From G963676095 sp963676095 (lineage in GTDB: Bacteria > Bacteroidota > Bacteroidia > Bacteroidales > Prolixibacteraceae), in contig OY781040.1 in NCBI GenBank assembly GCA_963676095.1, positions 5,208,001 through 5,272,000 of the forward strand: a stretch of DNA of 64,000 bases. The letters are read 5' to 3'. Shown here one piece after another: positions 34,903 through 44,227 of this stretch (position 1 is its first letter; each line of letters starts with the position of its first letter). The notes under the pieces were generated by a model. That model searched no databases, was not told where the DNA came from, and worked only from the letters and a program-made list of their open reading frames with translations. The position numbers and the translations under genes are program-made.

Positions 34903-37518
34903 ATGCGAAGACTGAAAATTTTCTTGGTATTGTTTTTTATGAGCGTTGTTGCGTTTGCTCAGGAAAATGAAGGAACAAATTTTTCAATTTATTATTCCAG
35001 CCCTAAAGCATATACAATCGCCGGCATCGATGTATTAGGGATTCGTTATCTCGATACCGACGTTTTGATACAGATATCTGGACTTAGCGTTGGCCAGGAA
35101 ATAAAAATTCCCGGAGAGGAAATATCGGATGCCATTAAAAAACTTTGGAGCCACCAAATGTTTTCTGACGTTAAGATCGAAGCCAGCAAGGTTGTTGGAG
35201 ATAAGATTTGGCTGAACATTTACCTGCAGGAGAGGCCCCGGTTAAGCGATGTTCATTTTCGTGGGGTTTCAAAATCAGAGAAAGATGATATTACAGAAAA
35301 AGTGCTTCTGCTTAAAGGGAGCCAGGTTACAGATAACCAGTTGATCAATGCGGAACGTATCATTAAGAATATTTTCCACGAAAAGGGTTTCTTAAATACA
35401 GATGTCAATATTGTACAACGTGACGATACCGCCCAGGTAAACAGCGTTATATTGGATATATATGTCGATAAGAAAGAAAAAGTCAAGGTGCAGGATCTTA
35501 ATTTTCACGGAATTGATAAGTTAAGTGCAGCAACCCTTAACAGGGCGATGAAAAAGACAAATGCCCGGAGATTACGTAATTTCTTGAGGACTAAGAAATT
35601 TCTTGAGGATAAATATGAAGAAGATAAAAAGAACCTGATAGCCAAATACAATGAAAAAGGGTACCGTGATGCGACGATCATTGCTGATACCGTTACCCCA
35701 TTGGCGAACAACAGAGTTCGTGTCGATATATGGATTGATGAAGGTAATAAATATTATTTTGGTGATGTTCGCTGGATGGGCAACACTGTTTATCCTTCGG
35801 AATATCTTAATGCCGTTTTGGGGATCAAAAAAGGAGATGTTTTTGACCAGAAGTTACTTGACAAACGTCTGACAACCGACGATGATGCAGTTAGCAACCT
35901 TTATCTGGATCACGGTTATTTATTCTTCAATCTGGACCCGGTAGAAGCGAATGTTCACAGTGATACTATCGACTATGAGATGCGTATTTACGAAGGGAGC
36001 CAGGCCACGATAAACCGAGTTATTATCCAGGGAAATACGAAGACGAACGAGCATGTTGCCCGCCGGGAACTTCGGACTTATCCGGGAGACCTGTTTAGCA
36101 AGGCAGACATTATCCGTTCCGTTCGGGAATTGGCTCAGCTTGGACATTTTGATCCGGAAGCAATTAATCCGACCCCTATTCCTCATCCGGAAGATGGTAC
36201 TGTGGATATCAAATATGAACTTCAGGAAAAATCGAATGACCAGATTGAATTATCCGGAGGGTGGGGAGCCAATACGTTTGTCGGTACCCTGGGACTCAGG
36301 TTCTCAAATTTCTCGATACGTAATGTCTTTAATAAGGATGCATGGAGGCCTTTGCCTACAGGTGACGGACAAACGCTGAGCCTGAAAGCTCAGACCAGCG
36401 GTAAATTTTTCAAGTCGTACAGCATATCTTTCATGGAACCATGGCTGGGAGGAAAAAAGCCGAATTCGCTATCTGTTTCCTTTACTCATTCGCGGGTTAA
36501 TTACTCTGCAAACAGTTCTTACAGTGGCTATAGTCCGTATGGAAGCGGTTATGGTTATGGTTATGGTTATGGTTATTCTCCTTATGGTTATGGTAATTAC
36601 TATGATTCCGGAAGCTATGCCAGTACCAGTACCAGTAGTGATGAGGATAAGATCCAGGTTACAACAGCGTTCTCTCTTGGTTACGGGTTCCGTTTAAACT
36701 GGCCGGACGACTATTTCACGTTATATAATGAGGCTTCACTGGAGCATTATTCCCTTCAAAATATGTCGGATTACTATTACTTCCTGAGTGATAACAACGA
36801 CAATAGTGGAGACGGGGAATTCAATAACTTAAGTTTTAAAACTGTATTTGGCAGAAATTCGGTTGATAACCCCTTGTACTCAAGGCACGGGTCCAACTTT
36901 TCATTGAGCCTGCAGTTTACTATTCCTTATTCATTGTTTAACGCTAAAAATTATGGCTCCTCAAATATGTCGGCCCAGGAACGTTACCGATGGATCGAGT
37001 TCCATAAATGGAAATTTAACGGAGATTGGTATACCCCGTTAACGAAGAACACCAACCTGGTCCTTCATACGAAGTTTGAGTATGGCTTCATTGGTTATTT
37101 TGACAAAAACAGGAGGTCTCCGTTCGAACGCTTCCGTGTGGGTGGTTCCGGAATGTCAGGATATAACCTGTATGGTTCTGATATCGTTTCTCTTCGTGGA
37201 TATGAGGATTATAGTCTCAGCCCGACTACTGGATCAAATATTTACGATAAATTCTCCATGGAATTACGTTACCCGGTTACCCTTAAACCTTCGGCAACAA
37301 TCTATGTCCTCGGGTTTGTGGATGCTGGTAATGCCTGGATGAACTTCAACGATTTTGATGCATTTGATCTGAAAAGGTCCGCAGGTGTCGGTGTAAGAAT
37401 TTTCCTGCCTATGTTTGGATTGATGGGGATTGACTGGGGATATGGATTTGACGATGTCAACGGAGACTCTTCTGTTGGCGGAAGCCAGTTCCATTTCGTA
37501 ATCGGTCAGCAGTTTTGA
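34903..37518 (+). CDS. bamA: Outer-membrane assembly factor BamA
   Basis: An 871-residue Omp85 protein: signal peptide (1-19), five POTRA domains (about 35-440) and a C-terminal 16-strand barrel with SMELRYPVTL, FVDAGNAW and the terminal aromatic strand FHFVIGQQF. It inserts beta-barrel proteins into the outer membrane. The barrel contains an unusual insertion near residues 540-575 that is rich in Gly, Tyr and Ser, encoded partly by five exact copies of GGTTAT at 36547-36576. The insertion is followed by a run of Ser/Thr and acidic residues. It is probably a surface loop. Confidence 0.95.
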   Translation: MRRLKIFLVLFFMSVVAFAQENEGTNFSIYYSSPKAYTIAGIDVLGIRYLDTDVLIQISGLSVGQEIKIPGEEISDAIKKLWSHQMFSDVKIEASKVVGDKIWLNIYLQERPRLSDVHFRGVSKSEKDDITEKVLLLKGSQVTDNQLINAERIIKNIFHEKGFLNTDVNIVQRDDTAQVNSVILDIYVDKKEKVKVQDLNFHGIDKLSAATLNRAMKKTNARRLRNFLRTKKFLEDKYEEDKKNLIAKYNEKGYRDATIIADTVTPLANNRVRVDIWIDEGNKYYFGDVRWMGNTVYPSEYLNAVLGIKKGDVFDQKLLDKRLTTDDDAVSNLYLDHGYLFFNLDPVEANVHSDTIDYEMRIYEGSQATINRVIIQGNTKTNEHVARRELRTYPGDLFSKADIIRSVRELAQLGHFDPEAINPTPIPHPEDGTVDIKYELQEKSNDQIELSGGWGANTFVGTLGLRFSNFSIRNVFNKDAWRPLPTGDGQTLSLKAQTSGKFFKSYSISFMEPWLGGKKPNSLSVSFTHSRVNYSANSSYSGYSPYGSGYGYGYGYGYSPYGYGNYYDSGSYASTSTSSDEDKIQVTTAFSLGYGFRLNWPDDYFTLYNEASLEHYSLQNMSDYYYFLSDNNDNSGDGEFNNLSFKTVFGRNSVDNPLYSRHGSNFSLSLQFTIPYSLFNAKNYGSSNMSAQERYRWIEFHKWKFNGDWYTPLTKNTNLVLHTKFEYGFIGYFDKNRRSPFERFRVGGSGMSGYNLYGSDIVSLRGYEDYSLSPTTGSNIYDKFSMELRYPVTLKPSATIYVLGFVDAGNAWMNFNDFDAFDLKRSAGVGVRIFLPMFGLMGIDWGYGFDDVNGDSSVGGSQFHFVIGQQF
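36547..36576 (+). repeat. Five in-frame GGTTAT repeats in bamA
   Basis: Five exact copies of the hexanucleotide, encoding Gly-Tyr each time, with further degenerate copies to 36594. Because the unit is a multiple of three, copy-number change would alter loop length without breaking the frame. Confidence 0.95.
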
Positions 37519-37723
37519 TTTTAGTCTGGCAGAGTCAGAGTATTTGTTTGAGAAGACGGACCGTTAATTTGCGATGCGGGGAGCCTGAGGTTAGTTAGAT
37601 ATGAAAAATAATGATGTGAAATTATAATCAGGATCCTTTTTGTTACTATTGAATCTTTAATAGCTGTTATTTAGTAATTTTAGACGAAAATCGCAGAATG
37701 TAAAATTGTAATTTTATTTAAGG

Positions 37724-38239
37724 ATGAAGAAGATATTATTAATAGCCTTTTTGGTTGTTGCGGCAGGTGCAACAGTTGTGGCACAGAAATATGCATATGT
37801 TGATACGGATTATATTTTGAATAAAATCCCGGCGTATGCTGAGGCCCAGTCAAAGCTGGATGAAATCTCCAAGCAATTTCAGTCTGAACTTGAAAAAAGA
37901 CACGCTGAAATCGAGAAGATGTATAAGGATTTTCAATCGGAATCGGCTCTTCTTTCTGCCGATATGAAGAAAAAAAGGGAAGATCTTATTATATCGAAAG
38001 AAAAGGAATATAAGGCGTTGCAGCGGCAATATTTCGGACCTGAAGGTGAATTGTACCAAAAGCGGGAAGCATTGGTGAAACCAATACAGGACGAGATTTA
38101 TAATGCAATTCAGTCATTGGCCTCTCAGGGGGGATATGCTGTTATTTTTGACAAGGCCGCAGGGACAACAATGCTCTATACTGATTCCCGTTATGACTTA
38201 AGTGATCTGGTTCTTCAAAAGCTTGGTTATAATAATTAA
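37724..38239 (+). CDS. OmpH/Skp family chaperone (copy 1)
   Basis: A 171-residue periplasmic protein with signal peptide (about 1-20) and a coiled-coil body. QKYAYVDTDYILNKIPAYAEAQ at the mature N-terminus and the long charged helical part (residues 45-110) match OmpH/Skp, which holds unfolded outer-membrane proteins for BamA. Its position directly after bamA fits. A second copy follows. Confidence 0.9.
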   Translation: MKKILLIAFLVVAAGATVVAQKYAYVDTDYILNKIPAYAEAQSKLDEISKQFQSELEKRHAEIEKMYKDFQSESALLSADMKKKREDLIISKEKEYKALQRQYFGPEGELYQKREALVKPIQDEIYNAIQSLASQGGYAVIFDKAAGTTMLYTDSRYDLSDLVLQKLGYNN

Positions 38240-38252
38240 AATTCTATATTTG
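38222..38252 (+). promoter_or_regulatory. Possible promoter of the second ompH gene
   Basis: CTTG at 38222-38225 and TATATTTG at 38245-38252 are spaced by 19 bp, close to the Bacteroidota -33/-7 arrangement. The -7 box ends 28 bp before the start codon. Confidence 0.45.
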
Positions 38253-38280
38253 TGAACAAAATTAAATCCTAAAAAAGATC

Positions 38281-38790
38281 ATGAAAAGTGTATTCAAAAT
38301 TAGTCTGATAGCAATCATACTGTTTTCAGCAGGTCTAGTGCAGGCCCAAACTTTGAAGTTTGCTCATATTGATTCTCAGGCCCTTATACAGGCAATGCCT
38401 GAAACGGCAACTGCTCAGAAAACGCTTCAGGAGCAGGCAAAGGGGTTGGAAGATCAGTTGGCAGATATGCAGAAAGAATTTCAGACAAAACTGGCCGATT
38501 ATACCCAAAAATCAGACTCTTTAACGGATATCGTCCGTCAGGCAAAAGAAGAAGATCTGAGAAACCTTCAGGAACGGATTCAGTCTTTCAACTCAAGTGC
38601 ACAGCAAAAGTTGCAGCAGAAACAGTCTGAACTGATGCAACCTGTATTTGATAAGGCCAATAAGGCAATTGAAGAGGTGGCAAAACAGCAGGGCGTTATT
38701 TATGTGTTTGATTCAAATGCTGTATTGTACAAATCGAATGCGAGTATCGATCTGCTTCCGCTGGTAAAAACAAAGCTCGGTATTAAATAG
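38281..38790 (+). CDS. OmpH/Skp family chaperone (copy 2)
   Basis: A 169-residue relative of the preceding gene product: signal peptide (1-22, ending LVQAQ), KFAHIDSQALIQAMPETATAQ, then a glutamine-rich coiled coil (residues 45-120) and VIYVFDSNAVLYKSN near the C-terminus. Two adjacent skp-like genes after bamA are the rule in Bacteroidota. The products probably act as periplasmic holdases. Confidence 0.9.
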   Translation: MKSVFKISLIAIILFSAGLVQAQTLKFAHIDSQALIQAMPETATAQKTLQEQAKGLEDQLADMQKEFQTKLADYTQKSDSLTDIVRQAKEEDLRNLQERIQSFNSSAQQKLQQKQSELMQPVFDKANKAIEEVAKQQGVIYVFDSNAVLYKSNASIDLLPLVKTKLGIK

Positions 38791-38846
38791 GAAGTGACGA
38801 GAAGTAAGCTTCTTGTATAACGGACTTATTTTAAAATAAAATTCGG

Positions 38847-38876
38847 GAAAAGTCGTCTCTGAAAAGATGGCTTTTT
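38847..38876 (+). terminator. Probable intrinsic terminator after ompH copy 2
   Basis: AAAAGTCGTC and GATGGCTTTT form a stem with two wobble pairs around the loop TCTGAAAA, followed by a T run. It lies between the ompH and murI genes. Confidence 0.6.
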
Positions 38877-38903
38877 CTATTTTTATAGAATTATTTTATA
38901 AAT

Positions 38904-39734
38904 ATGGCTTATCATCCTATTGGCGTTTTTGATTCCGGCTATGGAGGACTGACAGTGCTCCGGGAATTCTTTAATTATCTGCCGGAATATGATTTTATCT
39001 ATTTGGGGGACAATGCCCGGAATCCTTATGGCACCCGTTCATTTAATGTTGTTTATGAATATACGATTGAGGCAGTCAAAGAACTTTTTTCCAGAGGGTG
39101 TAATTTGGTGATTCTGGCATGTAACACTGCCTCCGCAAAAGCCTTAAGAACAATACAACAGAAGGACCTTCCGGAAATTGCTCCGGCAAAAAGAGTGCTT
39201 GGTGTTATCCGGCCCAGTGTTGAATATGTGGCTGAGATTACCGGAAACGGTCATATAGGGGTTCTGGCAACTTCCGGTACCGTTGCTTCTTGTTCTTATC
39301 CGATTGAACTTGATAAATGGTCCGGAGGAAAAGTTAAGGTTACCACCCAGAAGGCATGTCCGATGTGGGTTCCTATCGTGGAAAATAATGAAATAGGCAC
39401 TCCCGGGGCCGATTATTTTATCGAGAAGGATATCCGCGACCTGTTCTGGCAGGATCCGGATATTGATAGTCTTATCCTTGGTTGTACGCATTATCCTCTT
39501 TTAATTGATAGTATTAAGAAATACTTGCCTTCCGGGGATATTAAAATCGTGGAACAAGGAAAGATCGTAGCGAAGAAGCTTGTTGATTATTTGAAAAGAC
39601 ACCCTGAGATGGAACAGGGCTGCTCAAAAGGAAATTCTGTCCGGTTTTATACGACTGAAGAAGTCAGTCTTTTTGAGGCTAATGCTACACATTTCATTGG
39701 GAAACAGGTAAAGGCCGAAAAAATACATTTATGA
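38904..39734 (+). CDS. murI: Glutamate racemase
   Basis: A 276-residue cofactor-independent racemase supplying D-glutamate for peptidoglycan. Motifs: IGVFDSGYGGLTVLREF, FIYLGDNARNPYGTRS, LVILACNTASA (first catalytic Cys) and LILGCTHYPLL (second catalytic Cys). It ends the conserved envelope block and is convergent with the second WecA/MraY-type gene. Confidence 0.97.
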   Translation: MAYHPIGVFDSGYGGLTVLREFFNYLPEYDFIYLGDNARNPYGTRSFNVVYEYTIEAVKELFSRGCNLVILACNTASAKALRTIQQKDLPEIAPAKRVLGVIRPSVEYVAEITGNGHIGVLATSGTVASCSYPIELDKWSGGKVKVTTQKACPMWVPIVENNEIGTPGADYFIEKDIRDLFWQDPDIDSLILGCTHYPLLIDSIKKYLPSGDIKIVEQGKIVAKKLVDYLKRHPEMEQGCSKGNSVRFYTTEEVSLFEANATHFIGKQVKAEKIHL

Positions 39735-39786
39735 TTTGCTTAGAGGCCTTAATCAAAGAAAACGCTGTTTCGGTTTTAGAAATTAT

Positions 39787-40944
39787 TCAATGCTTCTCAA
39801 AAACAACCTTTTTTTCCGGGGTTATATGAATTCTCTGCCAAGGGTTCAACCTGATTGTTTTCACATCTGAATTCTCTGCTATGGTGATCTCCATTTTTTC
39901 TGCTTTCTTCGATCTCATGTAGATTAACCCTATAAACGAAAAACTCATGGTAAGGATCACCGCAAATCCTGTGGTGATGTTGGTATATTGCTGCATGGTC
40001 ATACCCAACAAAAAGAAAAAAAGGGTATAGGTAATCAGAAAACTGCTTGCCTGGATGTGTGAGAACCCTGAACGGATGAGTAAGTGATGGAAATGGTTCA
40101 TGTCGGGAGAGAAAGGCGATCTTTTGTGATACAATCTTATTGCAAAGACACGGATCGTATCGGTTACAGGAACAATCAGCAGTGTTAGTCCTATAAGCGG
40201 GGCTTGTGAAAGATAAAAGATTCCGTGGTTTGTGTAATTCCATTCGCTGAATTTTATCATAATGGAGGCAGTTATAACCCCAAGGATCAGTGAACCTGTA
40301 TCACCCATGAATATTTTATATTCTGCTCCCCACAGGTTAAAGCGGATAAATGCCAATAAACTTCCACAAACAGCGAAGCAAACGATTGCATACCGTTCGA
40401 TTCCGGACAGGCAGAACCAAAATCCCAGGATAGAGGCTGTGAGCAGAATTATCCCGGCAGCAAGTCCATCAATACCATCAATCAGGTTTATCGAGTTGAT
40501 GATAAATAAAATTAGTAATACTGAAAATGGATAACTGATCCAGTCAGGAAACTGATCGATTGAGAAAATTCCGTATGTGTGGATAATTCTGAAGCCACCC
40601 CAGTAGACCATGATCAGCGCGGCTGCAATCTGGATAATAAGCTTTTTGACAGCCGATATAATCATGATGTCATCTTTTAACCCAACAAAGAACATCATAA
40701 TCACAGATGCCGACATGTACCGCAATCCTGGCATATCTGCATCCGGCAGAAAAAGAATCGAGCTAATGCTTATGCCTATAAAAATAGCAACTCCCCCCAG
40801 CGTCGGAATTGCAAATTTGTTCAGTTTCCTCTCATTGGGTAAGTCAAAAAGACTTTTTTCGTTGGAAATTCTGACTATTGGAGGTATGGCGAAATATGTT
40901 AAGCAAAAACTAACCAGAATATCAGCAAGTATGTGTATATCCAT
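39787..40944 (-). CDS. WecA/TagO/MraY-type undecaprenyl-phosphate glycosyl-1-phosphate transferase (copy 2)
   Basis: A 385-residue polytopic membrane protein, clearly paralogous to the product of 3584-4756: both share KLNK..IPTLGG, GLKDD, NLIDGIDGLA, RFNLWG, KIFMGDTGSL, LLIVPVTDT and MNH.HHLL.RSG.SHIQ. The catalytic aspartates and the HFHH motif are intact. Family members start glycan synthesis on undecaprenyl phosphate. No glycosyltransferase cluster is adjacent, so the glycan cannot be named. Position next to murI and uppS is suggestive of envelope biogenesis. Confidence 0.88.
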   Translation of the reverse strand: MDIHILADILVSFCLTYFAIPPIVRISNEKSLFDLPNERKLNKFAIPTLGGVAIFIGISISSILFLPDADMPGLRYMSASVIMMFFVGLKDDIMIISAVKKLIIQIAAALIMVYWGGFRIIHTYGIFSIDQFPDWISYPFSVLLILFIINSINLIDGIDGLAAGIILLTASILGFWFCLSGIERYAIVCFAVCGSLLAFIRFNLWGAEYKIFMGDTGSLILGVITASIMIKFSEWNYTNHGIFYLSQAPLIGLTLLIVPVTDTIRVFAIRLYHKRSPFSPDMNHFHHLLIRSGFSHIQASSFLITYTLFFFLLGMTMQQYTNITTGFAVILTMSFSFIGLIYMRSKKAEKMEITIAENSDVKTIRLNPWQRIHITPEKKVVFEKH

Positions 40945-41385
40945 TGAACGTATGACTTTTATTTTTTTTCACCTACAAAAATATTCTACAAGGTTCCTTA
41001 TTTATTCTATTCCAAGGTTAATTTAATGTTGTTTTGCATGAGCAGCTGTTTTTTTTACACGAAACTATGTTTTCGATATATGAATGGTGGTGTTGTGAAA
41101 ATAATTTAGAGGGAATACCAATTAATTAATTTTTTCTGATGAAAGATATTTTTCTGTTTTGAATAAATTATAAACAATAATGTTTTAACAGGGAATAATT
41201 GGACTGATTTTTATTCTGAAACGGAGAACGATTATAACAACCAAAGATCATAAACCGTTCAAAATTTTTGTGTCTTATTGACAGTATATTCATTATCCGG
41301 TATGTTTATTAATATATTATGCTTTTCGTGTTTTCAATTTCTTTATAATTGTAATGATAATATGTTGTATATTAAAAAAATCATT
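40945..41385. other. AT-rich divergent intergenic region
   Basis: About 440 bp between two divergent genes. It is strongly AT-rich with poly-T runs and contains no recognisable gene or RNA. It must hold both promoters; no full -33/-7 pair was convincing. Confidence 0.5.
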
Positions 41386-42237
41386 ATGAAACATTTATTT
41401 TGTATTATAATTCTTATTTTTCCGTTTATCTGTTCAGGGCAGAAAGAACAAAACCCAGGCAAGAAAGTGTTTTTCAATGATGACTTGAAGATTTCGAAAC
41501 TTGAAGATAACATGTGGGTTGTGGAGACTGCCGATATGACAACAATGTATATTGTTGAGGGCAAAGATAAGGCGATACTTATTGATACCGGGACAAAATG
41601 CAATGACCTGGATAAAATCGTTAGAAAGATCACACATAAGCCTCTTTATATAGTTGTTACCCATTATCATCCGGATCATGCCGGGAATATCCGGTATTTT
41701 AAAGAAATCTATATGCATCCTGCGGATACTGTCCTGTTTGACAAATTTCTTTCAGATACAAAATATGAGGGGAGAATTAACTTTGTTACTGATGGCTGCG
41801 TTTTCGACCTGGGGGGAGGCACAAAGATCGAGGTGAAACATATGCCTGGGCATACCCCCGGATCTATTGTCTTATTGGATTGGAAGTCAGGCAACTGTTA
41901 TTCCGGAGATGCTTTTGGATCCGGACAGGTATGGCTGCAGTGCGAACCGGTCTCTCCGATTTTTACCTACCTGGAGTCGGTCATGAGAATGGAAAAGTAT
42001 ATGGACCAGGGAATTGATAAGATCTACTGTGGACATTATCCGTATGTCAAAGATGCTTATGACAAGAATTATCTTCTTAAAATGCAACAATTGGCTGAAA
42101 CACTTATTGACAGCAGCGGTTTGGAACGGGCGAAACCTTATTCTGTGAATGTATCAATCGGTACAGCCAGTCCGATGTGCCTTACCGACCAGGATGGACA
42201 TGTTATGATTGTTTATGATCCGGATAAAATAAAATAG
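41386..42237 (+). CDS. Metallo-beta-lactamase-fold hydrolase, exported
   Basis: A 283-residue protein from ATG 41386, which begins a signal peptide (MKHLFCIIILIFPFICSGQ); the frame extends upstream to 41278 without homology. The metal site THYHPDHAGN (HxHxDH type) is near residue 90, MPGHTPGSIVLLD near 150, CYSGDAFGSG near 170 and CGHYPY near 215. Such hydrolases act on many esters, thioesters and lactams; there is no evidence for antibiotic hydrolysis. It precedes the PUL sigma gene by 76 bp but is probably not part of it. Confidence 0.85.
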   Translation: MKHLFCIIILIFPFICSGQKEQNPGKKVFFNDDLKISKLEDNMWVVETADMTTMYIVEGKDKAILIDTGTKCNDLDKIVRKITHKPLYIVVTHYHPDHAGNIRYFKEIYMHPADTVLFDKFLSDTKYEGRINFVTDGCVFDLGGGTKIEVKHMPGHTPGSIVLLDWKSGNCYSGDAFGSGQVWLQCEPVSPIFTYLESVMRMEKYMDQGIDKIYCGHYPYVKDAYDKNYLLKMQQLAETLIDSSGLERAKPYSVNVSIGTASPMCLTDQDGHVMIVYDPDKIK

Positions 42238-42313
42238 CCATAAAAGCTGAAGGCTTTAATTTTTTTATTGGGGAACAGTTGCTGTAAATGTTTTAACGTG
42301 GAAAGTCAATCTG

Positions 42314-42910
42314 ATGAATGATAAAAAAAATGAAAAACAGCTTTTTGATCTGCTAAAAAATGGGGACGAAACTTCATTTAAGGTAGTTTATAATTTTTTT
42401 TATCCCAGACTCTTTTATTTCGTACTTGAGTATGTTCCTTACAAAGATATGGCGGAGGATATTGTTCATGATACCTTTTTATCGTTATGGAGAAAACGCT
42501 TGCAGCTAAAAGCTGATACGAATCTGAATGCATGGCTTTATACTGTGGCCAGAAACAATAGCCTGAAAAAGATCCGGGACGAAAAATACAGAAATAAAAT
42601 ATTCAGGGAAGGGCAATGTACCGCTTTTGAACTGGAATTAAATGCGAGTGCCTTGTCTAAACTGGATACTTCCGATTTATCATTTTCTGAAATAAAAAGG
42701 ATTATCCGGGCGACACTTGAGGTGTTGCCCTCCCAGTGCCGGATAGTATTTGAATTGAGCCGTTTCGACAATAAAAAGAATCGGGATATATCTGAAGAAC
42801 TGGGCATTTCGGTAAAAACCGTTGAAGGCCATCTGACCAAAGCCATAAAGATATTCCGTATTGCACTGAAGGATTATTTGCCCCTGGTCGCCTTCCTGTT
42901 TGTTTCCTGA
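42314..42910 (+). CDS. ECF sigma factor (Bacteroidota PUL type)
   Basis: A 198-residue sigma-70 family factor. Region 2: YNFFYPRLFYFVLEYVPYKD and EDIVHDTFLSLWRKR near residues 20-60, with LNAWLYTVARNNSLKKIRDEK. Region 4: LPSQCRIVFELSRFDNKKNRDISEELGISVKTVEGHLTKA near 140-180, a helix-turn-helix. With the FecR anti-sigma and SusC carrying an STN domain, it forms the usual trans-envelope signalling set that turns on a PUL when its substrate is bound. Confidence 0.92.
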   Translation: MNDKKNEKQLFDLLKNGDETSFKVVYNFFYPRLFYFVLEYVPYKDMAEDIVHDTFLSLWRKRLQLKADTNLNAWLYTVARNNSLKKIRDEKYRNKIFREGQCTAFELELNASALSKLDTSDLSFSEIKRIIRATLEVLPSQCRIVFELSRFDNKKNRDISEELGISVKTVEGHLTKAIKIFRIALKDYLPLVAFLFVS

Positions 42911-43142
42911 AAAGTGGGTTCATCCTCCGGTGCTCTTTGGGATAGAGTATACCGTAGGGTGGTTATGAGGTTGCCTGTTTTTTCCTGAAATTGCTATACC
43001 GCATTAAGACTCTTGACTGGAATAGAACTATACCGTTGTTTTTGATCATGAAAAAATAATTGTCCTTTCCTTGTATAAAAAAATAAAAAACAGAGCAAGG
43101 GTATTTCCTTCCTGATGGATTATATCTGTGAATAAAGAAGCT

Positions 43143-44114
43143 ATGGACAGAAAAGAAAAATTTATCAATTTGGTCAGCGGGAATCTAAATGCGGAAGAAA
43201 AGGAGAAACTGCTTGACGAAATCAGGAAAAATCCTCAACGGAGAGAGGAGTATGAGGCAATCAAAAATATTTGGGCCTTATCTTCCTCAGAACGGCCAAT
43301 GGAAGATATCCAACTGGAAAATTCTTATTTTTTGTTTAAAAAGAAGAAAGATAATGGGCGCAAAATATTCTTCCTGAATACATTAAAATATGCTGCAATT
43401 CTCTTTTTGGTCTTTACACTCGGTTTTTTCAGCAGGCAGATTTTTACAGAAAAGTTCACTGAAGGTCAGCCGGGCTTTACCGCAATGAATGAAATCCGTG
43501 TTCCGAATGGACAACGGGTAGAAATACAGCTTTCCGATAGTTCTAAAGTTTGGTTAAATTCTGGAACTTCTTTTCAATTTCCAAAGAATTTTGATACACA
43601 AAGCCGGCTGGTCAGGTTGTCTGGTGAGGCTTTTTTCGAAGTTAAAAAGGGTAAGGTCCCTTTTATAGTTTCTTCCGACTATGGTGACATACAGGTTTTG
43701 GGAACCAAATTCGATGTGAGGGCCTATCACGATCTGAATTTTCAGGCTACGCTGGTTGAGGGTAAAATCCATTTCAGCAACCCTGGAAGTGAGAAAACAC
43801 TGCTACCCGGACAGCAATTGATTATGGTAAATGATAAGTATTTGGTTATTAATTGTGTAGATCCACATTTTGCGACTTCCTGGAAAGACGGTGTAATTTC
43901 TTTTGAAAACGAAGAACTGGATGTTGTGGCTAAGAAGCTGGAACGTCATTTTGACATCCGTATCCTTTTGGATCCTAGTATTGCTTCGATACGGTTTACC
44001 GGGCAGATATTCAACGAATCTGTTACAGAAGTGATGGAATATATTAATAAAACAAAACCAATCCGTTATGCCTATGACAAACACACACGGGTACTTACAA
44101 TCAAACCCGATTAA
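43143..44114 (+). CDS. FecR-domain anti-sigma factor
   Basis: A 323-residue single-pass inner-membrane protein; ATG 43143 (MDRKEKFINLVSG) preferred to GTG 43128. The cytoplasmic N-terminus (1-75) holds the sigma factor, a transmembrane helix lies at about 79-98 (YAAILFLVFTLGFFS), followed by a periplasmic FecR domain (VPNGQRVEIQLSDSSKVWLNSG, RLSGEAFFEVKKG, VLGTKFDVRAY) and a C-terminal DUF4974 part (FENEELDVVAKKLERHF). It receives the signal from the SusC STN domain. It is 230 bp after the sigma gene and followed by a terminator-like hairpin. Confidence 0.92.
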   Translation: MDRKEKFINLVSGNLNAEEKEKLLDEIRKNPQRREEYEAIKNIWALSSSERPMEDIQLENSYFLFKKKKDNGRKIFFLNTLKYAAILFLVFTLGFFSRQIFTEKFTEGQPGFTAMNEIRVPNGQRVEIQLSDSSKVWLNSGTSFQFPKNFDTQSRLVRLSGEAFFEVKKGKVPFIVSSDYGDIQVLGTKFDVRAYHDLNFQATLVEGKIHFSNPGSEKTLLPGQQLIMVNDKYLVINCVDPHFATSWKDGVISFENEELDVVAKKLERHFDIRILLDPSIASIRFTGQIFNESVTEVMEYINKTKPIRYAYDKHTRVLTIKPD

Positions 44115-44146
44115 AAATGCAGAAAAGGGTGTATTGTTCTAAAAAT

Positions 44147-44176
44147 AAAGACAGGATGTGCGAGATCCTGCCTTTT
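44147..44176 (+). terminator. Possible attenuator/terminator between fecR and susC
   Basis: AAAG-A-CAGGAT and ATCCTG-C-CTTT form a stem with one mismatch around the loop GTGCGAG, followed by a few T. It separates regulator from structural genes. Confidence 0.55.
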
Positions 44177-44227
44177 GCTTAGAATAACTTGAATTAGATC
44201 AAATTATTTACTTCTAAACGTAAAATT

